A stretch of DNA of 64,000 nucleotides, taken from positions 1 to 64,000 of IMG/VR virus record IMGVR_UViG_3300030106_006238; one strand, written 5' to 3'. The position numbers were made by a program, and so were the translations under genes. The notes beneath the pieces were generated by a model. That model saw only the letters and a list, made by a program, of their open reading frames with translations, was not told where the DNA came from and made no database searches. Of the stretch, positions 15,486 to 25,872 are shown in pieces (the stretch's first letter is position 1; every line of letters begins with the position of its first letter). The stretch comes from a virus.

Positions 15486-18400
15486 TTACCATTCTTCATA
15501 GTTTAGTCCCTGCCTAAATCTGGAGCCACGACGAACTCTTTCTTCTTCAGCCTGTAATTGAGCTTCTTCAAGCGCTTCTTTCTTTTCTGCAGAGTACGTC
15601 TGTTCAACGTTTGGATCAATACTAAGGGCTGCTTGGCGCTCTTGCATAAGCATTCTGTTCTTAGCTCTTGTCTGAGACCTGGCTCTCACAGTGCTTCGTG
15701 TTGGAAGATAAACTGGCTTCATTCCAAACATTCCAGCAAGCTCTGACAAACTAAATGCTGTTGCTTGTTTTTCCATCAACAATGTAATGACATCATTCAA
15801 GTGAATTTTATATTCGCCTTCTGTGTTTTTCATCCAAACGTCTTTTACACCAACCGATGCTGCTTTAGAGCGAACTTCATCTTCACTCATGTCGCTTGTA
15901 AGAGTCAGCTCCATCATGTTCATTCGAGGATGAAGTTGTCTCATCGGCCTATCTAAAGTATGCCGGGCTGACATTGGATCTCCATAACTGTCAACATACG
16001 CTGTTGGATCGGCCCTCATTTCAGACCATGTTGGACCAAACGGCTTGAGAATAGGTCTGTCTAACTTACGAGATGCGGATCTTGTTGCAGCAACAAACGC
16101 TTCTAAAATACCCGTGTTGGCCCTATCCAACCAATTGAAGGTATCCATTGACCTACCGCCACCAGGGGTTTGCATAAGATTGCGCCAAATCCACCAAGCT
16201 TTTCCGTTTTTAGCGTGGAACCATCCCTGTTCTGGCAAACCAATTTGGTCTGCTTTAGTAGCATCCAAATGACTTCTGGGCGTAATGTTAAACGCTCCAT
16301 CAACAATCATTCCGCCAGTTATTGCTCTGTCGAGCTCAACAAGCCAAGGCGGAACTTTATTGTAGTCATCAAGAGATCTGTTGTAGAAAATATCTTGACC
16401 TGTTGCCAAGACAGGAAGGGCTTGAATGTGTGGCATAAATCGTGACGCCAAACCACGAAGAGCATCTTCTCTGGTGGTTTTTCCTCTCAACGGACCAGCA
16501 GCATCCACAATGTCTACATACAAGTTCAAAGCATCCATCATTGGAAGCGGCGGCGTAATGTAGGCTATTTGTGCATTTCTTTGCGTGTTTATCTGCGTGT
16601 TTCTAATAAACACGGGAAGCCTATTGATCTGATACTCCTTCATCATGATCTCTGGGTCATCACTAAGGTAGACCTGCTGCACACCACGAACCAATCTAAT
16701 CTGACCAATGAGTCGGGCTGGGTTGGTAAGCAATGTTTCCCAGAAATGATCCAGGTTCTTTCTCATGTAGGAATAGAACATGATCAAGTTGCGGCCAACC
16801 GACTTTTCGGCTTCGCTTAGATCGGCGTAATCATACAGAAACTTTCTTGCTCGTTCTGCCGCATGAGCTGGAGTAAATCCTCTTTCAAGGTAATCAAGAA
16901 AAATGCTTACGCGATAGAAATTGTCCATCGCGGTGGCTGTTTCAATAAGAGTCCTTTGCCATTCACGACCTCCACGACCAACAGTTTTTGCCCATACTGG
17001 TTTTCCTGAAAACATTCTTTCAAGGTCTTTAGTTAAAGCCTGAATTGTTTCAGCATGAATAAAGCTTGATTTTAGTCCAGCGTTTTCAGTCAACCGAATA
17101 AGTTGTTCCGTTGAATAGACCATTCCATGTCTGGTCACTAACGGTGGAGCATCAGGAGAATAATCAATAGACATTCTACGGCCATTCTTTGTAAGACCGT
17201 CTTTATACAATGCCACCACAACCGCTTTCGTTTGACTGGCGTTTCTAAACAAAGCTCTAATTGTTCCAGTAATGCCCATTCCTTGGTACATCTGGAAGAA
17301 CCCGCCCATTCCAACACCCATATAGTAAGCAGGGTTTGGAATACCGATTCCGGTAGTTACGCCCATTCGAACGTTTCGAAAGGTCATGGGAAACAAAGCG
17401 GCAAGAGTTTGGGCTGCTTCGTTAACAGCCATTCCAACTCGAACATTTAGATCTCTTTCTTGAATCCTTTCCGAAACGCTTTGAGTCAATCTGTCTGTGT
17501 TTGGTGTAGCAGCCCTTGGACCATAGGCGGAACCAACTCGAGATACCCGGTCATAAGCGTTTTCAATTTCCATAACCACAGCAGAGGGCATAAACATTTC
17601 TTGCCCATCAGGAGTGACGTATCTTTCGAATCCTCTTTTCGATGGCTCTATGCCAAGACGATCAAGAATATCCATTGCGGCTTCATAAGCCATCATGTCG
17701 TGGACGTTATCGAGAGTGTCTCTTGGAAAAAAGTTGTCTGCTGCTTTAGTAATTTCGTCAGAAGGAAAGATGCCTTCCGTTGTAGTGTCTTGTCGCGGTG
17801 CGTCTGGAAACTCTTGGTATTGATACTCTACTTCTCCGCTTTCTACTTTTTTGAAATAGACTCTTCTTGCTAACAAATAATGTTGTTCTTGATTTAGATA
17901 AAAAAGAACTCTTTGGTAGTAAAGATCCTCATTAATACCAACATGTTCAGCACCTTCTGGTCCTTGTTCAAGAATCTTGCCTCGCCCGGATCTGGCAATG
18001 TCCCATGTGCTAAGACCGATTCCTGATCTAAGAAGAGTCTTGTTCAACCCTTCAACCAAGTCCATGCACCGAAGCCGAACCATGACTTCCATCATTGCAA
18101 GGCCGGGGTTGAAGTTGGGCATTTGATCGGGTCTTGTACCAACCTTGGTCTTAAAGTTGTTGGACACATAAGCCATCAACTCATCGAGCTTTCCTGTATA
18201 GAACAAACTGTAGACAGCCCCCAAATCAACGTCTGGGACTCTCTTAGTTAGCTCAACACCCATTCCACCAACAAATGCTCCAAGAATGATTCGACCGCGC
18301 TGTATTACCGCTTCTTCTTTTTCTTTTACGCTTTTTCGCAAACGATAAAGGGCGTCTCCCATGGCTCGACGGTCTGCTTCAGAGAAGTCTGGAGTTTTTC

Positions 18401-21400
18401 CTTCTTCAAAAGCCTTGTACGCTTTTCGTCTATAAAGGCCAAGGATTCTTAAGGCTTCTCGTTCTTGTTCTCTAAGTCGTCGTTTTTGAGGCCCTCCCTT
18501 TCCGGTCAAGTCTCGAGTCGTAATGATGTCTTGAAGCTCTTCTAAGCTATCAAGAATCTCAATGAGCATAGAGCCTTGCTCAATATCAACATCCATTCCA
18601 TCTATAGGATCTACAGCATCTTTGGGGTTTTGCGGAATGTATGAATCGCTATCAATGTCAGCATTTCTAAGTTCTTGAACAAACGAGTCAAACCGCTCTC
18701 TAAATGGTTGAACAAATTCAATTCCCTTGTCTTTGTTCTTTCTGGAACCAAGAAGCCTTGTAACTTTTGCAGGATCCACTGGCGCTTGAAACATGTGCTC
18801 GAAAAAAGCAAACAACTCGCCTTCATCAATTTCTACATTAGAACGCATTGCTCGAACAATAAGAGCCCTAAAATCTTTATCTACGTTTCCAATTTGAGCG
18901 ATGATTTCGTTAAGAGCTTCAACTGCTTCTGGATTCAAATCTCCACCAGCGAACTGCTCTTTTTTAAGCGAAGAAAGCACAGACCTAAACCTGGTCATTA
19001 CGTTGTCGCCTGAGTCTGGACCAAATTTCTCAAGGGCTGCTGACCCACCTTGTTTAAGAGCGTTCCACCAAGCATACCCAAGTGATTTTGGTATCTTGTG
19101 TGTATAGCTAGTCTGACGAGCTGCGGGGCCAGCAAGGACATCTACTGTTGCTGTTTGAATCGCATTCCATTCATCTGCAGTTACCGTAGTTAGGTCTCTG
19201 TCCCAATCGGTAATGTGCCTTCCAGTTCCTGCAGGAATAGCCTCTAAGGTTGCAGCACCAAGAGGTTCTCTTGCAAGAGATCGGATGTGAATCCTTAGAC
19301 CTTCTGCCTCGAAATCGTTGAATGTAAAAGTGTTGGTAGATGGGTCATAGTTCTTGGTTGCATCGTTGTGTCCAAAGATTTCTCCGAACATTTCATCTAC
19401 AGCTTTTTGGATTTCTTTAACCCTGTTTCTTGGAACAATGCTTTTGGTTGTCATTGGAACCATATCCATTGGATGGCCAAATGTTTTCCGTGCATGTTCT
19501 CCGCTTACATAGCCAAGAATCCTTGCAAACAGATCCACAGGATCAACTTCGGCTTCTCCTGGTCTGTATCCAATTGCTTGTAGAACGTTCTCAAGCCTTC
19601 TATCTACCTGATAAAAGGTTCTTTTTTGAGCTTGTGCAATAGCCGATTCTTCTTCCAGAGCTTTTTCTGTTTCAAGCCTAATCTTGTCGCCAGGAAAAGT
19701 TCGACCCAACTTAGAAGTCATGTCGGAAACGTCTCTTCTAAGAGCCTCTTCTGGCCGCAAAAACCTATCCCAGAATGCGCGACTCTTTGGACTGATTGTA
19801 GACAAACCACGCTGGCGATGCTTGATCCAAAAATCTTGCATGCTTCTATACAGATCGTCCATGGCTCGAGGACTGATTCCGTCTGGAGTTTCAAGCGTAT
19901 TGACGTAGTTCTCAAACACATCCGCAGCATGAGCTGCACCAGATGGGGTCAACACTGGAGAAGTCTTTCCTGAATGGTCAAAGTTTTTAGCAAACGCTTT
20001 GTACCAGGTTTCGCCCATAAGTCTTGCTATGAGCCTTCCGTTTGCTGAAAACAGCTTTCTAAAATCACCAGTCTGAAACAACTCTGTAAGATGAAAAACA
20101 TCTTCATTGGTCATCAGCAATTCATCTAAGACATCATCAGGGTTGCTGTACCTGACCTCATATCTGGAGGTTTTTCTGGGAACCTTGTCAACGTCACTTC
20201 TGTATGTAGAAAACAAATATGGTTCAATGTCTCTTGGAACAGATCCGGTTTTCCCGCCAGAAATAATATACTTTCTAAAATCTTGAGTAGACCACAGTCT
20301 TTCATTTAGTTTGTATTGTTTGATAACCGCATCAGCCAAATTCAGTTTTTCAATCAACGGAAGATCGTCAACCGATTGAATCCAATCAGGAGCGATTCTT
20401 TCGTTTGTTCGCAGTGGACCAAACAACTCTAAACGCAGGTCTGCGTTTCGCCACGAAACATTAAGCCTATCAACATTGCCAAGGCCAAGCACTGATGCAT
20501 CAGCTCCACTTGGACGACCCATTACTGCAACAAAGGAAACAGCAGTTTCGAAATCATGACCAAAGGCCATAAACTCGCCTACTTCAGAAAGAACCTCATT
20601 GATGACCTTCTGCGACGACTCATTCTCTGAAAAGTCAAACCTTCCTTCTCTGATCTTGTTTTGAAGAACTTCAAAGATTCTTTGGTTGTTTTTAGAAATG
20701 CTTTCAGGGGTGTTCTTGATTGGTCCAGAAACCGCTGAAGACATTTCTGCCACAATAAAATCAAGAGCAGCTTGCCTTCGAAACAGAGCTTCTCTTTCCG
20801 CAAAAGATACATCAGAACCAATGTTTATTTTGCCTTCAATAAGTCTTTCTGAAATGTCCAAAATTTCTGGTGGAAACTCTTCAGAAACCTTGTCGTTTCT
20901 AATGTATTTCATCAAGGCTTTAAACTTCTTAACGAAAGCGTCGAATGTTCTTTTCCAATAAGTTTTGTTTTCTGCAAACTCTTTTTGAGCCATCAAAGAC
21001 TTAGGAAGTTCTTTAGTAATCAAATAGTCAGACAAGGTATCAGCAAGCCACTCTGAAAAAGTAGCTTCAGTACCATACCTTCCTTTGAAATCAAGAGACC
21101 TTGACCAGTCTGGAAATCCTTTTGAGGCTTCACGCAAATATGCCGTTCTTAGGGCTCTAATGTCTGTTTCTGGAAGGAAGCTGGCATGAAGAGCATGAAC
21201 TAATTCATGAATGAAAGTTGAAGCTCTCGTTTCTGAATCGGAAAGAGCCAGCATTTCATTCTTAGTCAAACTGGCAATTGTTTCGTTTATTACCTCAGAA
21301 GTTTTGATTCCTATCGAATCTTTTCCTGGGGCATTCCATTTTTTGCTAATCTTCCCAACACTCAAGGTCATTTGCGATGCAAGGGCTAATATAATTTTTT

Positions 21401-24400
21401 CTTCTTGACCTGCAGCGCCAGGACCAAAAACCCTTTCCATGACTTGTTGAGCTGAATGAGAAATGTGTCTTCCCAATTTCTCTTTCAATATTTCTTTGAT
21501 TCTTCTTCCAATTTCTAATCTTGACTTATGGCTTTTGGCATCCATCATGGCTTGAGTCAAAACCGAAACTTGATCAAATACTTTATCGACTTCTTCGGCA
21601 AACAACTCACCGAATTGTTTAAAGTCAATATCTGCAAACTCTTCAATCGGGCCTTCGTTTAAAGGCTTGGCGAAGTTCATTTTAATTTCGCCAGTTCTAA
21701 CGTTGTAGAAGCCTAAATCGGAAACACCAGCGTCCAGGTCTAAAGAACCGGAATCCGACAGGAAAACTTTCCTAAACAATTGATCAGGAAGAATGTCAAC
21801 AAAAGCCATCGTCAACAAGTAGTTGGGCTCATCAATAAAGCCTTCCTCATGCCAAATTGTCAGCTTTTCTTCGAACTCCCTTCTTTGTTTTTCGTATTTT
21901 TTAGTAGGGCCAGCGTCCATCAATGAGTCAGCGTCATCGGCCTTTACAACCCTAAGCCTCTTTACAGCCACTCCGCTAACGTCTTCAACCTCGGCTGATT
22001 CAACTACAGAATAAGGCGCTTTAGGTTTTTTCAGCACGTCTTTGAATTTGTTCTGAAACTGAGCAGACAACTCAACATCAGAAAAAACAATCGCTGCATC
22101 AATGTCTGGAAAGGAATCAACCATCAACTCGATTTGAGCAAGAATAGAATCCAGGGTGACATCTGCAACACTGAAACCTTTGCCCTCAAAAAGAGGCTTG
22201 GCGTCTGTTCCTTCTAAGGTTCTGATTTTAAAAGTAAGCCTATGATTTGGCCCGCCTTTATCAGTCTGCTCCATAAAAACAGCAATGACTGGTTTTCCGT
22301 CAGGACCATCGATAACAACAAAGAGATCCATTGATTCTGGTACTGGGGCTTCACCTTCTTTTAGTCGCCAAGGACCATCAGCTTCTCCTCGCATTACCTC
22401 TTTTAGGACAGGATCTACTTCACCATTTTTTCGAATGACGCTTCTGCGCAAAGGCCGTTCTGTATATCCTTTGCTGTTTGCTTTTGGAGAAAACTCAATT
22501 GGCTTTCCTAAACCAAGATCAAAATCAATCCAAACGCCGACATTGCCCAAATCAGGCTCAAACTTTCTTGGACCAAAATCGGTTTCAATAGTGGTCGGCC
22601 TACCGGAATGAGTTGGTGGCGGAGCCGTTGGTGTTTCTCCTGCTTCTGGATCAACATCAACATCAGGGTCGGCCTTCTTAGGCTCAAAGCCGTCTCTTTC
22701 AAACTTAATACTGACGTATTCAAAGAACTCAATGGGATCGTAGATTCGATCTTCCATTGCATATCGCCAAGCTTGTTTCTCAAGACTTGTAAGAATCGTT
22801 GGAATCTCTGCCCGATCAATAAACCCTTTGTCGGCAGCGTTATACAAATCAGTTTCTACACGCTTATATGCATCTGATTGACGTGTATTAATAATGTTTG
22901 GGTCGCCGTAAGTAAGCAAGTGCTCAATAGTTTTGAGCGCTACATCTTTTCTTTTTGCGGCAGTGTTCTTGAGATTCTTTAAAATCGTTTGTCTTGGAGT
23001 GCCGGTAACGATTTCATAAATAGTTAGAACTTCATTTAGAACGTGACTTGGAACGGTTTCAAGAAATTTTTCCGCCTCAATGCTGTTGAGAGAACCATGA
23101 GCCATAAGCTCAATCCCTCTTGAGGCCAAGGCATAAATATCGTTGTGCTTAATCTCAGGGATTGAGTTTATTGAATCTCCAAAACCCTCCCCGGTTTCTT
23201 TCATTCGAGAAACTACAGCATCTAAAACTCTTCGCTCATGCACACCAAGCCGGTCATCGTCAGAACGACTAAGCCTTTCTAAAGCTTCAACATTGTCTAA
23301 ATCAGCGTCACCAACAATGTCTCGAATATGATTTACAGCCCGAGTGACTTCTAAATCTACACTAAACCGTTTAGACCTAAGCCTCGGAAACATTGAAGAC
23401 AGTGTGGCGTCTAATCTAAACGCTACCGTGGGTTTCTTTTTGGCATCAAGAGCAACACCACTCGCGTCGTCTTCCCAAAAACCCTTTCTTCCTGTTGGGT
23501 GGCTCCAATAACTCCATGTGTTCCAGCCTCTATGGGCGGTTCTATAAACTTGACCAGTAGCCCAAAGAGGCGGCGCTTCCCAAGGAACCAACCAATCTGC
23601 AAGGATTCCGACGTTACCCCAGAACAGAAACTCTCCAGAGTTTCTATCAACACCCTTGGCATACATAAGGTCGGTCATGTGCCTAGAAAGACCCATCTCG
23701 CCAGTGTAAATGTTGGCAAGAACACGAGCTAAATAAGACGTGTTTGGATCTCTTACTCGCTTGTTTGGAGACCGGGCAAAGTCGATTCCTGCTGGAGTAA
23801 ATGGAAGAGGAGCCTCCATAAAGACTTCTTGAAATCCACCAACGACTCGCATGATTCTGCCGATGCTGCTTTCTTGAATAACGATTTCGCCATTTTCAAT
23901 GGCGGTTTCCATAAAAATCGTTCCAAATGCTCTTGCTGCGGGAACCGTTGTTCTGCCGCCACTCGTAAAGATTGCATCTATGTCCGCACCAGCCGCAAGC
24001 AAAATGGAGTCCATAAAGCTTTGTTCAGACGGAATAAGGTTGTCTAAAAGCTCAGGGAAATACTTTGCAATCAAACCAATCGGAACAGCACGAAGGTGCC
24101 TACGAATTTCGTGGTCAGTAAGTTCGTTGTTCTCAACAGCTATAAGAATCGTTCGAATCGCTGGAGGAACATCCGATTGAGTGAGCTCATCGTACTTTTG
24201 CTGGCCGAGAAGCTTAAACTTAGCAAGGTCTAATCTGCCTCGAATAACGTGCTCAGGCATTTCTGAAATAGTAAGACCAAGGATAAGGTGTCGAACAGCG
24301 TTCTTTACATCTTCATCTTTAGATGCTTGTTCAACAGACATTCCATTGTCTAAATATACACGAACAGATTCGATTACCCTGTTCCAAGTCTCCGCTGGCC

Positions 24401-25859
24401 TCGACCTATTAATCTCGAGCTGAAGACGCCTAGCATCTTCTTTATTGTCAGCGAAAAAAGGAATGTATTGATCAGCGATGCCGGTAAGGATTTGAAACCG
24501 CGTTGATAAGTCTACAAGACCTTGTGGTGCTTTGATTTGAGCAAGGAGGCCATCTCTTCCCATTGGAATGCCTCTCCAGAAATCTGGAGTGTTTCTTGAT
24601 GTCCTTGACAATCCGTAGCCAATAAAACCAAACAGTAGAGCCGAGCCAGTAATTTTTAAAGCGCCACCGCCAGAAAACTTTCTAAGTCCTTTAAATCCTG
24701 GGTATTTTTTACCGCCAGGATCCGGTGCAAGAAAATAATCAGCAGGCCCCACTCTCGGAGGAAGCTTGCCTTGATACTTGTGCCCTTCTGGAAGAAGAAC
24801 AGTTGCTTTGACTTCTGGATAAAGCCATTGACCAAGACGGGTTTGAGCAGGCCCTTTTACTTTTCCGCTGGGAGCAACCGCCTCAACGGCCTTGGATGCT
24901 GTGTAGCTAAAAGGGCTTCTTGTAAACGGGTTGGCTTTAACTGATGGAATAAAGTACGGAGTGCCCGTAACTTTTGTTGCTGCCCAAGCTTGTGGTCTTC
25001 CTGTGACCAATGACGCGCCAATAATACCAGCACCAACTCCGACTGTTCTATCAATCCAGTCTGCACCGTTTTGAATCGCGTCAATATCAAAACCTAAGTT
25101 TTGAGCCTCCTCTCCAGTCATCATGGTCTGACGACCCATCGCCATAGCAAATGCTGGGAGAATGCCCTCGGCTCTCATTGCGGTATCGATGTCTCGAGCC
25201 AATTGGCGACGATTTTCAAACCTTGCTTGAGGTGTTGGGGTTGCTTCAGCAATATCAATTGTTCGATAATTGAAGATCCCTGAAGCCATAGTAAGCGTGC
25301 TTACATTGTTTTTTAGAGTTGATGGAATCAGGCTGGCATCGATGTCATCAATCATAGACTCGATTTCGCTGTCTTCAGCTCCAGCATCTATTGCATCATA
25401 AATTCCAAAGACAGCGCTGTCAGGATTGGTAGTAAGCCTCAACCCCTCACGCCTTTCTCCATATCTATTTTTAAAATCTGAAAGACTGGGCTTTGTTCTT
25501 TCTGGTATTCCGTGCAGGTTTCCAGAAAACTCTTCGTTGCCGACATGGGCAAATTGAAGTTTTCTCCTTGCTAATTTAAGTGCGTCTTCTCGACTAAGAT
25601 TGTCGTCGATTCTCATCGATTCATCAGCAAGCGTTCTAATCGTCTCCTCTGCCTGGTTCGACATCTCAAGAGGAGTGACACCAGGAAGCGCAGGAGATGA
25701 AACCTCACCGGCAATTTCTATCTCTGACGCGGTTACTGACCTGCCGGTGCCTTCAGAACCTTCACCTTCTTCTGGCTCTCCAAGAAGCCGTGTTTCTGCT
25801 CTTCGCTCTTGCCGCTCTCTCCATACTCGAGCCCGTCTTTCTTCTGTAGTTTCGGCCAT
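15486..25859 (-). CDS. Giant (3457-residue) virion-associated protein, probable DNA-ejection protein, with an HExxH metallopeptidase site
   Basis: A single 10.4-kb open frame, the largest gene in the window, with hydrophobic segments near residues 280-300 and 400-425 (ALKITGSALLFGFIGYGL) that could insert into a membrane. Residues 1551-1555 are HELVH, a zinc-metallopeptidase HExxH motif, with a downstream EWLADTLSDYL stretch that could supply the third ligand. The C-terminal 900 residues contain many helical segments typical of large polyvalent or internal virion proteins. Size recalls N4 virion RNA polymerase (about 3500 residues), but I could not find its DxxGR or RxxxK-type polymerase motifs. 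Located between the ejection-like proteins and fibres; function is inferred. Confidence 0.78.
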   Translation of the reverse strand: MAETTEERRARVWRERQERRAETRLLGEPEEGEGSEGTGRSVTASEIEIAGEVSSPALPGVTPLEMSNQAEETIRTLADESMRIDDNLSREDALKLARRKLQFAHVGNEEFSGNLHGIPERTKPSLSDFKNRYGERREGLRLTTNPDSAVFGIYDAIDAGAEDSEIESMIDDIDASLIPSTLKNNVSTLTMASGIFNYRTIDIAEATPTPQARFENRRQLARDIDTAMRAEGILPAFAMAMGRQTMMTGEEAQNLGFDIDAIQNGADWIDRTVGVGAGIIGASLVTGRPQAWAATKVTGTPYFIPSVKANPFTRSPFSYTASKAVEAVAPSGKVKGPAQTRLGQWLYPEVKATVLLPEGHKYQGKLPPRVGPADYFLAPDPGGKKYPGFKGLRKFSGGGALKITGSALLFGFIGYGLSRTSRNTPDFWRGIPMGRDGLLAQIKAPQGLVDLSTRFQILTGIADQYIPFFADNKEDARRLQLEINRSRPAETWNRVIESVRVYLDNGMSVEQASKDEDVKNAVRHLILGLTISEMPEHVIRGRLDLAKFKLLGQQKYDELTQSDVPPAIRTILIAVENNELTDHEIRRHLRAVPIGLIAKYFPELLDNLIPSEQSFMDSILLAAGADIDAIFTSGGRTTVPAARAFGTIFMETAIENGEIVIQESSIGRIMRVVGGFQEVFMEAPLPFTPAGIDFARSPNKRVRDPNTSYLARVLANIYTGEMGLSRHMTDLMYAKGVDRNSGEFLFWGNVGILADWLVPWEAPPLWATGQVYRTAHRGWNTWSYWSHPTGRKGFWEDDASGVALDAKKKPTVAFRLDATLSSMFPRLRSKRFSVDLEVTRAVNHIRDIVGDADLDNVEALERLSRSDDDRLGVHERRVLDAVVSRMKETGEGFGDSINSIPEIKHNDIYALASRGIELMAHGSLNSIEAEKFLETVPSHVLNEVLTIYEIVTGTPRQTILKNLKNTAAKRKDVALKTIEHLLTYGDPNIINTRQSDAYKRVETDLYNAADKGFIDRAEIPTILTSLEKQAWRYAMEDRIYDPIEFFEYVSIKFERDGFEPKKADPDVDVDPEAGETPTAPPPTHSGRPTTIETDFGPRKFEPDLGNVGVWIDFDLGLGKPIEFSPKANSKGYTERPLRRSVIRKNGEVDPVLKEVMRGEADGPWRLKEGEAPVPESMDLFVVIDGPDGKPVIAVFMEQTDKGGPNHRLTFKIRTLEGTDAKPLFEGKGFSVADVTLDSILAQIELMVDSFPDIDAAIVFSDVELSAQFQNKFKDVLKKPKAPYSVVESAEVEDVSGVAVKRLRVVKADDADSLMDAGPTKKYEKQRREFEEKLTIWHEEGFIDEPNYLLTMAFVDILPDQLFRKVFLSDSGSLDLDAGVSDLGFYNVRTGEIKMNFAKPLNEGPIEEFADIDFKQFGELFAEEVDKVFDQVSVLTQAMMDAKSHKSRLEIGRRIKEILKEKLGRHISHSAQQVMERVFGPGAAGQEEKIILALASQMTLSVGKISKKWNAPGKDSIGIKTSEVINETIASLTKNEMLALSDSETRASTFIHELVHALHASFLPETDIRALRTAYLREASKGFPDWSRSLDFKGRYGTEATFSEWLADTLSDYLITKELPKSLMAQKEFAENKTYWKRTFDAFVKKFKALMKYIRNDKVSEEFPPEILDISERLIEGKINIGSDVSFAEREALFRRQAALDFIVAEMSSAVSGPIKNTPESISKNNQRIFEVLQNKIREGRFDFSENESSQKVINEVLSEVGEFMAFGHDFETAVSFVAVMGRPSGADASVLGLGNVDRLNVSWRNADLRLELFGPLRTNERIAPDWIQSVDDLPLIEKLNLADAVIKQYKLNERLWSTQDFRKYIISGGKTGSVPRDIEPYLFSTYRSDVDKVPRKTSRYEVRYSNPDDVLDELLMTNEDVFHLTELFQTGDFRKLFSANGRLIARLMGETWYKAFAKNFDHSGKTSPVLTPSGAAHAADVFENYVNTLETPDGISPRAMDDLYRSMQDFWIKHRQRGLSTISPKSRAFWDRFLRPEEALRRDVSDMTSKLGRTFPGDKIRLETEKALEEESAIAQAQKRTFYQVDRRLENVLQAIGYRPGEAEVDPVDLFARILGYVSGEHARKTFGHPMDMVPMTTKSIVPRNRVKEIQKAVDEMFGEIFGHNDATKNYDPSTNTFTFNDFEAEGLRIHIRSLAREPLGAATLEAIPAGTGRHITDWDRDLTTVTADEWNAIQTATVDVLAGPAARQTSYTHKIPKSLGYAWWNALKQGGSAALEKFGPDSGDNVMTRFRSVLSSLKKEQFAGGDLNPEAVEALNEIIAQIGNVDKDFRALIVRAMRSNVEIDEGELFAFFEHMFQAPVDPAKVTRLLGSRKNKDKGIEFVQPFRERFDSFVQELRNADIDSDSYIPQNPKDAVDPIDGMDVDIEQGSMLIEILDSLEELQDIITTRDLTGKGGPQKRRLREQEREALRILGLYRRKAYKAFEEGKTPDFSEADRRAMGDALYRLRKSVKEKEEAVIQRGRIILGAFVGGMGVELTKRVPDVDLGAVYSLFYTGKLDELMAYVSNNFKTKVGTRPDQMPNFNPGLAMMEVMVRLRCMDLVEGLNKTLLRSGIGLSTWDIARSGRGKILEQGPEGAEHVGINEDLYYQRVLFYLNQEQHYLLARRVYFKKVESGEVEYQYQEFPDAPRQDTTTEGIFPSDEITKAADNFFPRDTLDNVHDMMAYEAAMDILDRLGIEPSKRGFERYVTPDGQEMFMPSAVVMEIENAYDRVSRVGSAYGPRAATPNTDRLTQSVSERIQERDLNVRVGMAVNEAAQTLAALFPMTFRNVRMGVTTGIGIPNPAYYMGVGMGGFFQMYQGMGITGTIRALFRNASQTKAVVVALYKDGLTKNGRRMSIDYSPDAPPLVTRHGMVYSTEQLIRLTENAGLKSSFIHAETIQALTKDLERMFSGKPVWAKTVGRGGREWQRTLIETATAMDNFYRVSIFLDYLERGFTPAHAAERARKFLYDYADLSEAEKSVGRNLIMFYSYMRKNLDHFWETLLTNPARLIGQIRLVRGVQQVYLSDDPEIMMKEYQINRLPVFIRNTQINTQRNAQIAYITPPLPMMDALNLYVDIVDAAGPLRGKTTREDALRGLASRFMPHIQALPVLATGQDIFYNRSLDDYNKVPPWLVELDRAITGGMIVDGAFNITPRSHLDATKADQIGLPEQGWFHAKNGKAWWIWRNLMQTPGGGRSMDTFNWLDRANTGILEAFVAATRSASRKLDRPILKPFGPTWSEMRADPTAYVDSYGDPMSARHTLDRPMRQLHPRMNMMELTLTSDMSEDEVRSKAASVGVKDVWMKNTEGEYKIHLNDVITLLMEKQATAFSLSELAGMFGMKPVYLPTRSTVRARSQTRAKNRMLMQERQAALSIDPNVEQTYSAEKKEALEEAQLQAEEERVRRGSRFRQGLNYEEW

Positions 25860-25872
25860 TTTTATTCCAAGG

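Noticed and set aside
15486-25859. N4-type virion RNA polymerase for the giant protein
   Set aside because: Only the size matches; I could not find the DxxGR, RxxxK or HD polymerase motifs by eye.
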